Source: Actinophytocola xinjiangensis (GTDB lineage: Bacteria > Actinomycetota > Actinomycetes > Mycobacteriales > Pseudonocardiaceae). Taken from it: DNA of 64,000 bases. The notes under the pieces are model-generated. The model was not told where the DNA came from. It did not search any database and saw nothing but the letters and a program-made list of their open reading frames with translations. Each line of letters starts with the position of its first letter. Within the stretch, counting starts at the first letter, position 1. Shown in pieces: positions 42,634-54,600 of this stretch. The DNA is taken from contig NZ_MSIF01000029.1 in the NCBI RefSeq assembly GCF_001921215.1, positions 1-64,000 on the forward strand. Reading direction: 5' to 3'. A program made the translations under genes and the position numbers.

Positions 42634-45600
42634 TCAGCGGTCCTGCCGCCGACCGAGCTCGTTGTCGATGAAGGCCAGTACCTCGCGCGCGCTGGCGGCG
42701 TTGATCTTCTCGGTCACGTCCGCCTCGTCCGTCACGGGCGTCACCGTCACCCGCGCGAGCAGCGCGCGCAGCCGCAGCTCGATCCCGGTGCGCGCGACCT
42801 CGTCCACTTCCTGCCCGGCGAACGCCGCCTCAAGCCGGTCCAGCTCGGAGAGCAACGCGTCGGCGGGCGCGGCCTCGACCACCTCACCGCCCAACTCGTC
42901 GGCCAAGAACCCGGCGAGCGCGAGCGGGTTGGGGTAGTCGAACACGATCGTCGAGGTGAGCGTGTGGCCGGTGGAGGCGGCGAGCCGGTTGCGCAGCTCG
43001 ACCGACGTGAGCGAGTCGAACCCGAGCTGACGGAACTCGCGACCGGGCTCGACGGCGTCGATGCCGGTGTGACCCAGCACGGCGGCGGCCTCGGTGCGCA
43101 CGAGGTCGCACAGCGCCCGCACCCGGCCCTCCCGATCCAGGCCGGCGAGCCGGTCGAGGAACCCGGCCGACGCGGTGGACGCGGTCCGCCTGCCGCCACG
43201 GATGATCCCGGCCAGCAACGGCGGGATCCGCGTGCCCGGTGGGGCGACGGCGAAGGCCGCGCCGCCGGCGAGCCGCACGGCGAACACAGCGGGCGCGCCG
43301 CGCGCGACACCGGCGTCGAACAGCGCGAAACCGTGTTCGCTGGACAGCGGCGGCATACCGGAGCGGCTGATCCTGGCCAGCTGCTCCTCGGTGAGCGTGC
43401 CGGTCATGCCGCTGCCCCGCTCCCACGGGCCCCACGCGAACGACACGGCGGGCAGGCCGAGCGTGTGCCGGTGGCGGGCGAGCGCGTCGAGGAACAGGTT
43501 CGCCGCGGCGTAGTTGGCCTGGCCGGCGCTGCCGAGCACACCGGCCGACGACGAGTACAGCGCGAAGCAGGCCAGGTCGAGATCTCGGGTCAGCTCGTGC
43601 AGGTGCCACGCGGCACCGGCCTTCGGCGCCAGCACGGCGGCGAGCCGGTCGGGAGTCAACGAGGACACCACCCCGTCGTCGAGCACGCCCGCCGTGTGCA
43701 CGACCGCCGTCAGCGGGTGCGCGGGATCGATCCCCGCGAGCAACGCGGCGACCGCCGGGCGGTCGGTGACATCGCAGGCCACGACCGTGACCTCCGCGCC
43801 GTGGGTGGTCAGTTCCTCGATCAGGTCGGTCGTGCCCGGCGCGGCCATGCCCCGGCGGGACACGAGCAGCAGCCTGCGCACGTCGCGGGTGGTGACCAGG
43901 TGCCTGGCCAGTGCGCCGCCCAGCCCGCCGGTGCCGCCGGTGATCAGCACTGTGCCGTTCGGATCCCATTCGCGGCCCGGGGTCCCGCTGTCGTCGAGCA
44001 CCGCCAGCCGGGCGACCGACAGTTCACCGTCGCGGTGGCGTGCCTGGGTTTCGCCCGCGCTGAGCAGTCCGGGAACGAGACCGGCGAGCACACCGTCATC
44101 GGGATCGCCGTCCACGACGTCGATGAGCGCGAACCGGCCGGGGTGCTCGGACTGGGCGCTGCGGACCAGCCCCCACACGGCGGCCGCGCCCAGGTCGGTG
44201 CCCGTGGTGGCGCCCCGGGTGCGGAACAGCATCGGGACCGTCGCGAACCGGTCGTCGTCGAGGTAGGCGCGCAGGAGGGCCACCGTGTCGGCGAGCAGTG
44301 CCGGCACGCCGTCGACATCGGTGCCGACGACCGGCACGACGACGACACCGGGCGGGCCCGTCTCGGTGAGCGCGGCCAGGCCGCCCGTGGTGACCGCCCA
44401 GGTGACGTCCGTGGTGGGCAGGTCACCGGCCGGGACCCAGTCCAGGCCGAACAGCGGGGTTTCTGGTGCGGTTCCCGCGCGGAAGCCGGCGGCGCCGAAC
44501 TCGACGGAGGCGACCGTGAACACCGGTTCCCCTCCGGCGTCGACGGCGGCGATGGACACGGTGTGTGTGCCGGTCGCGCGGACGTGGACCCGGAGTTCGG
44601 TGGCGCCCTGGGCGTGGACACGGCTGCCGTGCCAGGTCACCGGAACCTCGCCCGCGACCCCGGTGAGCGCCGCAGCGCGGACTACCAGGGACAGCAGCGC
44701 GGGGTGGATGAGGTAGTCGGCGGCGTCGGTCACGGAGTCGGGCAGGTGAACCTCGGCGAACACGTCCTCGCCCCTGGTCCACGCGCCGGCCAGGCCGTCG
44801 AGGGCGACCGGGTCCGCGTCCCGGGGCGGCCACACGCCGGTCATGGTCTCGACGGACACGTCGGCCACGGCGACGCCGCTGCCGAGCACGCCGGTGCCGC
44901 AGCGGTAGAACCCGCGCTCCTCCGACGGTGCAGCGCCGGTGTCCCTGGCGTACAGCAGAACCGGGCAGTGGCCCTCGGCGTCGACGTCGCCGAGGCGGAC
45001 CTGGATCGGGGTACCGTCCGGGTCGAGCACCAGCGGCGCGTCGAGGCTCAGTTCGACGAGCGTGTCGCAGCCGACGTAGTCCCCTGCCCTGGTGACCAGT
45101 TCGACCCACGCGGTCGCCGGCAGGACGGTCACCCCGCCGACCTGGTGGTCGGGCAGCCACGGGTGGGCGTTGGGCTGGACCCGGCCGGTCAGCAGGGTCT
45201 CGGTGGTGCCGCCGAGCGGCGTGATCGTGCCGAGCAGCGGGTGCGGCGCGGTCTCCAGCCCGAGGCCGGCCGCGTCGCCCCGGCCGGCGCCGACGACGGG
45301 CCAGTAGTGGTCGCGGTGGAACGCGTAGGTGGGCAGGGCGACCCGGCGGGCACCGGTGCCGGCGAGGATTCCGGACCAGTCGACGCGGACCCCGGCGGCG
45401 TGCAGCCGGGCGAGCGCGGTGACCACCGCGGATTCCTCGTCGCGGTCGCGGCGCAGCGCGGGCACGGTCAGCACGGTGTCGACCGCGTCGTCGACCGCGG
45501 TGCCGACGACGTTGCCGACGATGTCCGAGGTGAGCGCGGTGAGGGTCCCGTCCGGGCCCAGTTCCAGGAAGACGTCGATGCCGCGTGCCCGCAGCCCGGT

Positions 45601-48600
45601 GACGGTGTCGGAGAAGCGGACGGTGTCGCGGACGTGGCGCACCCAGTACTCGGGGTCGGTGACCTCGCCGGTCATCGCCAACCGGGGCTCGGCGAAGGAG
45701 ATTCCGGCGATGGCCGCACGGAAGTCATCCAACATCGGATCCATCAACGGCGAGTGGAACGCGTGCGACACGGACAACCGCCTGTGTTTGCGGTCACCCA
45801 CCACCGCCATGACCTCGGCCTCGACACCGGCCACCACCACCGAGTGCGGACCATTCACCGCCGCGACCGACACACCCTCGGTCAACGCCAACTCGTGCTC
45901 GGCGCACTGAACAGCCACCATCGCGCCACCCTCAGGCAACGCCTGCATCAACCGAGCGCGCGCGCCCACCACGGTGCACGCGTCCTCCAGCGAGAACACC
46001 CCCGCCACATGCGCCGCCGCGATCTCACCGATCGAGTGTCCAGCGACCGCCGACACCCGCACACCACACGACTCGACGAGCCGGTGGAGCGCGACCTCCA
46101 GCGCGAACAACGCCGGCTGCGCCCAGCCGGTCCGGTTCAGCTCGTCCGCGTCCTCGCCCCACACGACCTCACGCAGACCGGGGAACCGGTCCACGACCTC
46201 GTCGAACGCCGACGCGAACACCGGGAAACGGGTGTGCAGTGCCCGACCCATGCCGAGGCGTTGTGCGCCCTGGCCCGCGAACAGCACGGCCGTCGAGTGC
46301 TCACCCGCCGTCGCCCTCGCGACCTCGGTCAGTCCGCTGTCGTCGACCAGCAGCACGGCGCGGTGGTCGAGCGCCGCGCGGTCGGCGACCAGTGCGTAGG
46401 CGACGTCGGCGTGGGAGACCGCCGGGTTGGCGGCGAGGAAGTCCCGCAGCCGCGCGAGTTGTCCGTCCAGCGCACCTGACGAGGCCGCGGACACCGGCAG
46501 CGGCAGCGCCACGGGCAACTGCGTCGGCCGAGGCGGCGCGACGACCGGGTCGGCCTGCTCCAGCACGACGTGCGCGTTGGTGCCGCTGATCCCGAACGAC
46601 GACACGCCGGCCCGGCGCGGCCGTCCCCGGTCGGGCCACGCGAGGTTCTCGGTCAGCAGCCGGATGTCGCCGCCCGTCCAATCGACCTTGCTTGTCGGCT
46701 CGGACACGTGCAGCGTCCTGGGCATGGTGCCGGCGCGCAGGGCGAGCACCATCTTCAACACCCCGGCCACGCCAGCGGCCGCCTGGGTGTGGCCGAGGTT
46801 CGACTTCACCGCCCCCAGGTACAGCGGCGTGGTCCTCCCCTGGCCGTAGGTGGCCAGCAGGGCCTGCGCCTCGATCGGGTCGCCGAGCACGGTGCCGGTT
46901 CCGTGCGCCTCGACGACGTCGACGTCCTGTGCGGACAGTCCGGCGTCGGCGAGCGCCGCGCGGATCACCCGTTGCTGGGACGGACCGTTGGGTGCGGTCA
47001 GTCCGTTGGACGCGCCGTCGGAGTTGACCGCGGAGCCGCGCAGCACCGCGACGATCGGGTGCCCGTTGCGTTCGGCGTCGGAACGCCGTTCCAGCACCAG
47101 CATGCCGGCACCCTCGGACCAGCCCGTGCCGTCGGCGTCGTCGGAGAACGCCTTGCACAGCCCGTCGGGCGCGAGCCCACCCTGGACGGTGAACTCGGCG
47201 AAGCTCATCGACGTGGCCATCACGGTGGCGCCACCGACGAGCGCGAGCGAGCACTCTCCGCCACGCAGTGCCCGCGCGGCCCAGTGCATCGCCACGAGCG
47301 AGGACGAGCACGCCGTGTCGACGGTGACCGCGGGTCCCTCGAGTCCGAACGTGTAGGAGATGCGGCCGGAGATCACGCTCGCCGCGAGACCGGTGCCGGA
47401 GTGCGCGGCCAGATCCTCCCGCGCGCGAAGCACCACGTGCCGGTAGTCCTGCCCGTTGGTGCCGACGAACACGCCGGTCCTGGTGCCGCGCAACGACTCC
47501 GGGTCGATCCCGGCGCTTTCCACCGCCTCCCAGGAGGTTTCCAGCAGCAGCCGCTGCTGCGGGTCCATCGCGAGTGCCTCACGCGGCGAGATGCCGAAGG
47601 GGGCCGGGTCGAACTCCGCGGCGCCCGAGAGGAACCCGCCGCGCTGGGTGGCGCTGCGGCCCGGCCCCTGTCCGGACAACGACGCGAGGTCCCAGCCCCG
47701 GTCATCGGGGAACGAGCCGATCGCGTGCTCGCCGCCGGACAGCAGCGCCCACAGGTCGTCGACCGTGTCGATCCCCCCGGGGAACCGGCAGCTCATGCCC
47801 ACGATGACGATCGGGTCGTCCGGGTCGGACCCGGACGGCGCTGCGAGGTCGCCGCGGTCGTCTCCGCCGACGGCGAGCAGGGTCTCCGCGAGATGGTCGG
47901 CGAGGGCCTTGGGGTTCGGGTAGTCGAACACCAGCGTCGCCGCGAGCGGCAGGCCGGTGCTCGCGTAGAGCCGGTCGCGCAGTTCCACCGCGGTGAGCGA
48001 GTCGAACCCCAGTTCGCGGAACGCCTTCCCGGTGGCGACCGCCGCGCGTCCGGTGTGTCCGAGCACGGCGGCGGCCTCGTCGCGGACCAGGTCGAGCATC
48101 ACCTCGACGCCCTCGTCGGCCGGCATCCTCCGCAGTCGGGTCACCAGTTCCGCCGCCGCGGAGGCCGACTCCTGGCGCAGGGCGGCGGCCCGTTCGGCCG
48201 CGGCCCTGGCCGCGGGCAGTTCCGCGAGCAACGGGTTCGGTCGCTGGCTCAGCAGAGCGGTGAGCACGTCCTCCTGCTGGAGGTCGGCGAGTACGACGAT
48301 CGGCGCCGGTTCGGCGACCACCTGCCACAGCGCGGGCACGGCGAGCGCGGGGTCCAACGTCGTGGAGGTCACCCGGTCGCCGCCGCCACGGCCCCTGACA
48401 CCGGCCGCCATACCGCCGCCGTCCCAGGCGCCCCAGGCGATCGAGGTGGCGGCACGCCCGTGCGCCGCGCGGCGTTGTGCGATCGCGTCGAGCGCGGTGT
48501 TGGCGGCCGCGTAGCCCGCCTGGCCGGGGTTGCCGATCGCACCCGCCACGGAGGAGAACAGCGCGAACATCTCCAGGTCGAGCCCGGCGGTCAGCTCGTC

Positions 48601-51600
48601 GAGTACCAGCGCGGAGGTGACCTTGGCGCGGAAGACCTCCTCGAACCGGTCCGGGGTGAGGTTGGTGAGCATGCCGTCGTCGAGCACGCCGGCGGTGTGG
48701 ACGACACCGGTGAGCGAGCCAGCCGGGAGGTCGGCGAGCACGGCCGCCACGGCGTCGCGGTCGGCGGCGTCGCAGGCGACGATCGTGGCGGTGGCGCCCA
48801 GCTCGGTCAGTTCCGCCGCCAGGTCGACGGCACCGGGGGCGTCCAGGCCGGAACGGCTGAGCAGCACGAGCCGTTGCGCACCTCGGGCGGCGAGATCGCG
48901 GGCGACGTGCCCGCCCAGGGCGCCGGTGCCACCGGTGACGAGAACGGTGCCGTGCGGCTGCCACGGGTCCAGATCCGACGGCTTCGCGACCACCATGCGG
49001 CGGCCGTACACGCCCGAGGTCCGGATCGCGACCTGGTCCTCGTCGCCATGCGCCATCACGGCCAGGAACCGTTCCAGCGACACGGAATCCAGCTCGTCGG
49101 GCAGGTCGATCGCACCGCCCCACCGCGCGGGCTGTTCCATCGCCGCGACCCGGCCGAGGCCCCACAGCGCCGCCTGCCACGCGTCGGGCGCCGGGTCGGC
49201 GGCCGACGTGGACACCGCCCCTCGGGTGATGGCCCACACCGGGGCCGCGACGCCGGTGTCCTCGAGCGCCTGCAGGAGGGTGAGGGTCATGCCGAGACCG
49301 GCCGGAGCCGCGCCAGGCACGTCCTCGACGAGCCCCAGCAACGACACCACGGCGGAGAACGGGTCGGCTGGCAGCAGCTCGGCGTACCGTGCCCGCAACG
49401 GGTCGACGTCTCCGGACAGCATCGTGCGTAGCGAGTCGTCGGCCCACGCGGGCATCCCCGACGTGCGGGGCAGTGCCACGGTGACCGCGTCCTGGCCGAG
49501 CGCGTCCACCACGGACCGCACCCACACGTCGTCGCCGAGTTCGGCCGGCACCGCGACCAGCAGCGGGCCCTGAGGTCTGACGGTCGGAAGGGTCAGCGCC
49601 TTCCAGTTCTCCCGGTACCGCCACGAGTCCACGGTGGACTCCTGGCGGCGACGGACCCGCCACGCGGACAGTGCGGGCAGGACGTGGTCGAGCGTGTCGG
49701 CGCCGAGGCCGAGGGTGACGGACAGGGCCGAGGAGTCGGCGCGCTCGACGGCGTCCCAGAACTCGGCGTCCACGGGGTTCGCCTCGAACGTCATCGAGCC
49801 CAGCTTCGGCCAGTACCGCTCGCGCTGGAACGGGTAGGCGGGCAGGTCGACCCGACGACCCGCGGGCACCACGGCACGCCAGTCGACCGCCGTGCCCGCG
49901 ACGTGCAGGCGGGCCAGTCCGGTGACGAACGAGGTCTGCTCGTCGCGGTCCCGGCGCAGCAGGGGGATCCCACCGGTGAGCGCGGACAGCGTGCCGTCCG
50001 GGCCGATCTCCAGGAACCGGTCCGCCGAGGCGGCGGTCACGTCGTCGGCGAACCGGACGGTGTCGCGGACGTGGTTCACCCAGTGGTCGACGCTCGTGAC
50101 GTCCTTGACCATCGCGATGGCGGGTTCGTGGAAGGTGATCCCGGCGATGGCGGCGCGGAAGTCGTCGAGCATCGGGTCCATGAGCGGTGAGTGGAACGCG
50201 TGGGACACCCGCAGCCGCTTGTGCTCCCGATCCCCCACCACCGCCATGACCTGGTCCTCGACCCCGGCCAGGACGAGATCGTCCTGGCCGTTGACCACGG
50301 CGATGGACACACCGTCGGTCAGGGCCAGTTCGTCCTCGCCGGCACGGACGGCGACCATGGCCCCACCGGCCGGCAGCGCCTGCATGAGTCGTGCCCGGGC
50401 TTCGACCAGCGTGCACGCGTCGTCGAGGGAGAACACCCCGGCCACGTGGGCGGCGGCGATCTCGCCGATCGAGTGGCCGACGACGACGTCGGGCCGCACG
50501 CCCGCCGACTCCACGAGCCGGTAGAGCGCCACCTCGAACGCGAACAGCGCGGGTTGGGCCCAGCCGGTGCGGTTCAGCGCGGCGATGTCCCGGCCCCACA
50601 GGGTTTTCCGCAATCCCTCGAAGCGGTCGGTGATCTCGTCGAACGCGGCGGCGAACACGGGGTAGCGGGCGTGCAGTTCGCGGCCCATGCCCAGGCGCTG
50701 CGCGCCCTGCCCGGCGAACAGGAAGGCGAGCCGGGCGCCCTGGGCCTGTCCGCGTGCCACCTCGACGCCGTCGAGGATGACCGCCCGGTGCTCGAAGGTG
50801 GTGCGCGACAGCAGGGAGTACGCGATGTCGGCCGCCGGTTGGTCCACCGTGGCCAGTCGGGAGATCTGGTCGTCGACGGCGGCGGGGGTTCGTGCCGACA
50901 CCACCCAGGGAACACCGGTGGCGGTGGACGATTCCGCCGTGGTCGCGGGCGGCGCCTGTTCGATGATCACGTGCGCGTTGGTGCCGCTGATACCGAAGGA
51001 CGACACCCCGGCGCGGCGTGGGCGGTCGACGGCGGGCCAGCCGGTCGGTTCGGTCACCAGCTCGATCCGGCCGGCCGACCAGTCCACATGGGATGTCGGG
51101 GAGGTCACGTGCAACGTTGGCGGGACCACCCCGTGGCGGATCGCCTGCACCATCTTGATCACACCGGCGGCACCGGCGGCGCCCTGCGTGTGACCGAGGT
51201 TCGACTTGACCGAACCCAGCAGGACCGGGTTCTCCCGGTCCTGACCGTAGGTCGCGAGCAGCGACTGTGCCTCGATCGGATCACCGAGCTTGGTACCGGT
51301 GCCGTGGGCCTCGATCACGTCGACGTCGGCTGTGGACAGTCGGGCGTCGCCGAGTGCGGCGCGGATGACTCGTTGCTGTGACGGGCCGTTCGGCGCCGAC
51401 AACCCGTTGGACGCACCGTCGGAGTTCACCGCCGAACCCCGCAACACGGCCAGAACCTCGTGTCCGTTGGCGACCGCGTCCGGCAACCGCTCCAACACGA
51501 GCATCGCGGCACCCTCGGACCAGTTCGTGCCATCGGCGTCGTCCGAGAACGCCTTGCAGCGGCCGTCCTGGGCCATTCCGCCCTGGCGGTCGAACCCGCC

Positions 51601-54600
51601 GAAGTTCATCGGGGTGGCCATGACCGTCACGCCACCGGCCAGAGCGAGTCCGCACTCCCCCGCGCGCAGGGCATTGGCTGCCAGGTGCATGGTCACCAGC
51701 GACGACGAACACGCGGTGTCGACGGTCAGTGCGGGGCCCTCGAACCCGAAGCTGTACGCGAGCCGGCCCGAGATGATCGAACCGGCGACCCCGGTGACCG
51801 CGTGTCCCTGGACGTCCTCGGCGGCGTTCACGACGACGTGGCTGTAGTCCTGGTTGTTCGAACCGACGTACACACCGGTCCGGCTGCCCCGCAGTGTCGT
51901 CGCGTCGATCCCGGCGCGTTCCAGCGCCTCCCACGTCACCTCGAGCAGGATCCGCTGCTGGGGATCCATCGCGACCGCCTCGCGCGGCGAGATCCCGAAG
52001 AACTCGCTGTCGAACGTCGTCGCGTCGTGGAGGAAACCGCCGACTCGATCACCGAGATCGCCGTCGGAGAACCAGCTCGACTCCCAGTCACGGTCGGTCG
52101 GGAACGGCGAGAGCGTGTCCCGACCGTCGACCACCACACGCCACAGGTCCTCCGGCGAGGCCACCCCACCGGGGAAGCGACACCCGATGCCGACGATCGC
52201 GATCGGCTCGTTCAGAACGCCCCGTTCGGTCACCTCGTCCCGCACCGGGGTTTCCGCGCCGAACAGTTCCTCCAGCAGGTGGCCCGCGACCGCCAGCGGA
52301 GTCGGGTAGTCGTAGACCAGCGTCGTGGACAGACGCAGCCCGGTGCACTCACGCAGCCGGTTGCACAGCTCCACCGCGGTCAACGAGTCGATACCCAGCT
52401 GGCCGAACTCGCGGTCGGCCTCCACCGTGGACTCCGAACGGTGCCCGAGCACGCTGGCCGCCTCGGTGCGCACGAGATCGGTGAGGAACCGCAACGGTTC
52501 GCCGTCGGGCAATGCGCGCAACCGCATCACCAGGCCGGTCGCCGTCGCCGATCCCGCCCCCGCCGCGACGCGACGCGCGCCCCGCACGAGGCCACGCAGG
52601 ATCGGTGGCACCTCGCCGCTGATCCGGGCCCCGTCGGCACCTGGCCGCGCGGCCACCGGAACGACCACGGGAGTGTCGACGCCGAGCGCGGTGTCGAACA
52701 ACGCGAGACCCTGCGCCACCGACAGTGGCGGCAGCACCGAACTCGCCAACCGCCTGCGGGCCTGGTCGGTCAGCGTGCCGGTCATTCCGCCCGCTTCGAT
52801 CGCGTCCCAGGACGACCAGGCCAGCGACACCGCCGGCAGCCCCTCGGCACGACGACGCGTGGCGAGCGCGTCCAGATACGCGTTGGCCGCGGCGTAGTTG
52901 GCCTGGCCAGCGCCGCCCATGACCCCGGCGACCGACGAGTACAGCACGAACGCCGACAGGTCGTGGCCACGGGTCAGCTCGTCGAGATGACGGGCGGCCT
53001 CGGCCTTGGGCGCGAACACCCGGTCGATCCGCTCCCGGGTCATGGCCTCCACGACACCGTCGTCGAGCACACCGGCCGCGTGCACGACAGCGGTGAGCGG
53101 GTGTGTCAGGCCGGCCAGCAACGCGGCCAGCGCGTCGCGGTCGGCCACATCACACGCGGCGACGGTCACGTCGGCACCGGCTGCGGTCAACTCGGCGTGC
53201 AGGTCGACCGCCCCCGGGGCGTCGGGCCCTCGCCTGCTGGTCAACACGAGACGCCGGACCCCACGCGCCGTCACGAGATGACGGGCCAGAACGGCACCGA
53301 GCCCACCGGTCCCACCGGTGATCAGGACGATGCCGTCCGGGTCAAGGTCGACGGCGGGACCGGGCTCGGTGTGCGCCGCGAGACGCGCCACCCGCACCAC
53401 ACCGTCCCGTACGGCGAGTTGCGGCTCACCGGCCGCCAGCACCGGCAGGGCCGAGGACACCGCGTCGGTGACGTCGGTGTGGAAGTCGAGGTCCATCACC
53501 ACGAACCGGCCGCGATGCTCGTTCTGGGCGGTCCGCAGCAAACCCCAGCACGCGGCGGCCGCGAGATCGGCGACCGGCTCACCGTCGACCGGGACCGCGC
53601 CACGGGTGACGACCACCAGGCAGGACGAGGCGAACCGCTCGTCGGCCAACCATTCCCGCACGAGCGCCAGCGCGCCGTGAACCGCGGCCCTCGGGTCGTC
53701 GACCATCGGCAGCGGGTGCACCACCAGCCCCGGCACGTCGCCGGTCACCTCGGCGAGCGCGGTCACGATCGGTACCGACACGGTGTCGCCCGCCGCGTCA
53801 GGCCTGCCGGTCTCGGCCGGCACGGCCGCCCAGTCGAGGCGCAGCAGGGTCTCGCCTGTTCTGGCACCCTCCGCCGGGGCGCCCAGCACGAGTGCGCCCA
53901 CCGAGAGCACGGGCGCGCCCTGCTGGTCGAGTGCGGTGACCGACACGGTGTCGGCGTCGATCTCACGGACCAGGGCACGCAGTGCGGTCGCTCCGGAGGC
54001 GTGCAGGGTGACGTCCCGCCAGGTCAGGGGCACCCGTCCGGACCCGTCGTTGGTCAGCGCGTCGAGCAGTGCCGGGTGGATGCCGTAGCCGGTCGCGTCG
54101 TCGACGCCGTCCGGCAGGGTGATCTCCACGCAGGACTCGACCGGCGGCCACCGGTCCCCGCCGGGAGCGGTTTCGGCCAGCGTGCCGGTCGCGTGCCGTG
54201 TCCACTCCGGGCTGACGGCGTCGGCGCGGCGGGCGTGGATCCCCAGCGCGCGCGTCCCGTCGTCGGCCGGTGCGGACAGCCAGACCTGCACGTCCAACTC
54301 GGCGCCGGATTCCAGCGGCGCCAGCAACGTCAGCTCCGTGAGGTGCTCGCAGCCGACACGATCGCCGGCATGCAACGCCAACTCGACCAACCCGGTTCCG
54401 GTGAACCAGTCCGGCTGCGACAGCCTGCCGGTGAGCACGGACTCACCGGACTCGACCACGGTGAGCGCGGCGCCGAGCAGTGGATGTCCGGCCTCGGTCA
54501 GTCCCAGCGCGGACACGTCACCCGCCCTGGCCACGACCTCGGGCCAGAACCGTTCGTGGGTGAACGCGTAGGTGGGCAGGTCGTGGTCGATCACCGCACC

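Noticed and set aside
53330-53830. ER domain in PKS-B module 2
   Set aside because: The segment between the DH remnant and the KR matches the N-terminal structural half of KR domains; there is no LNFRDV or GAGGVG motif.
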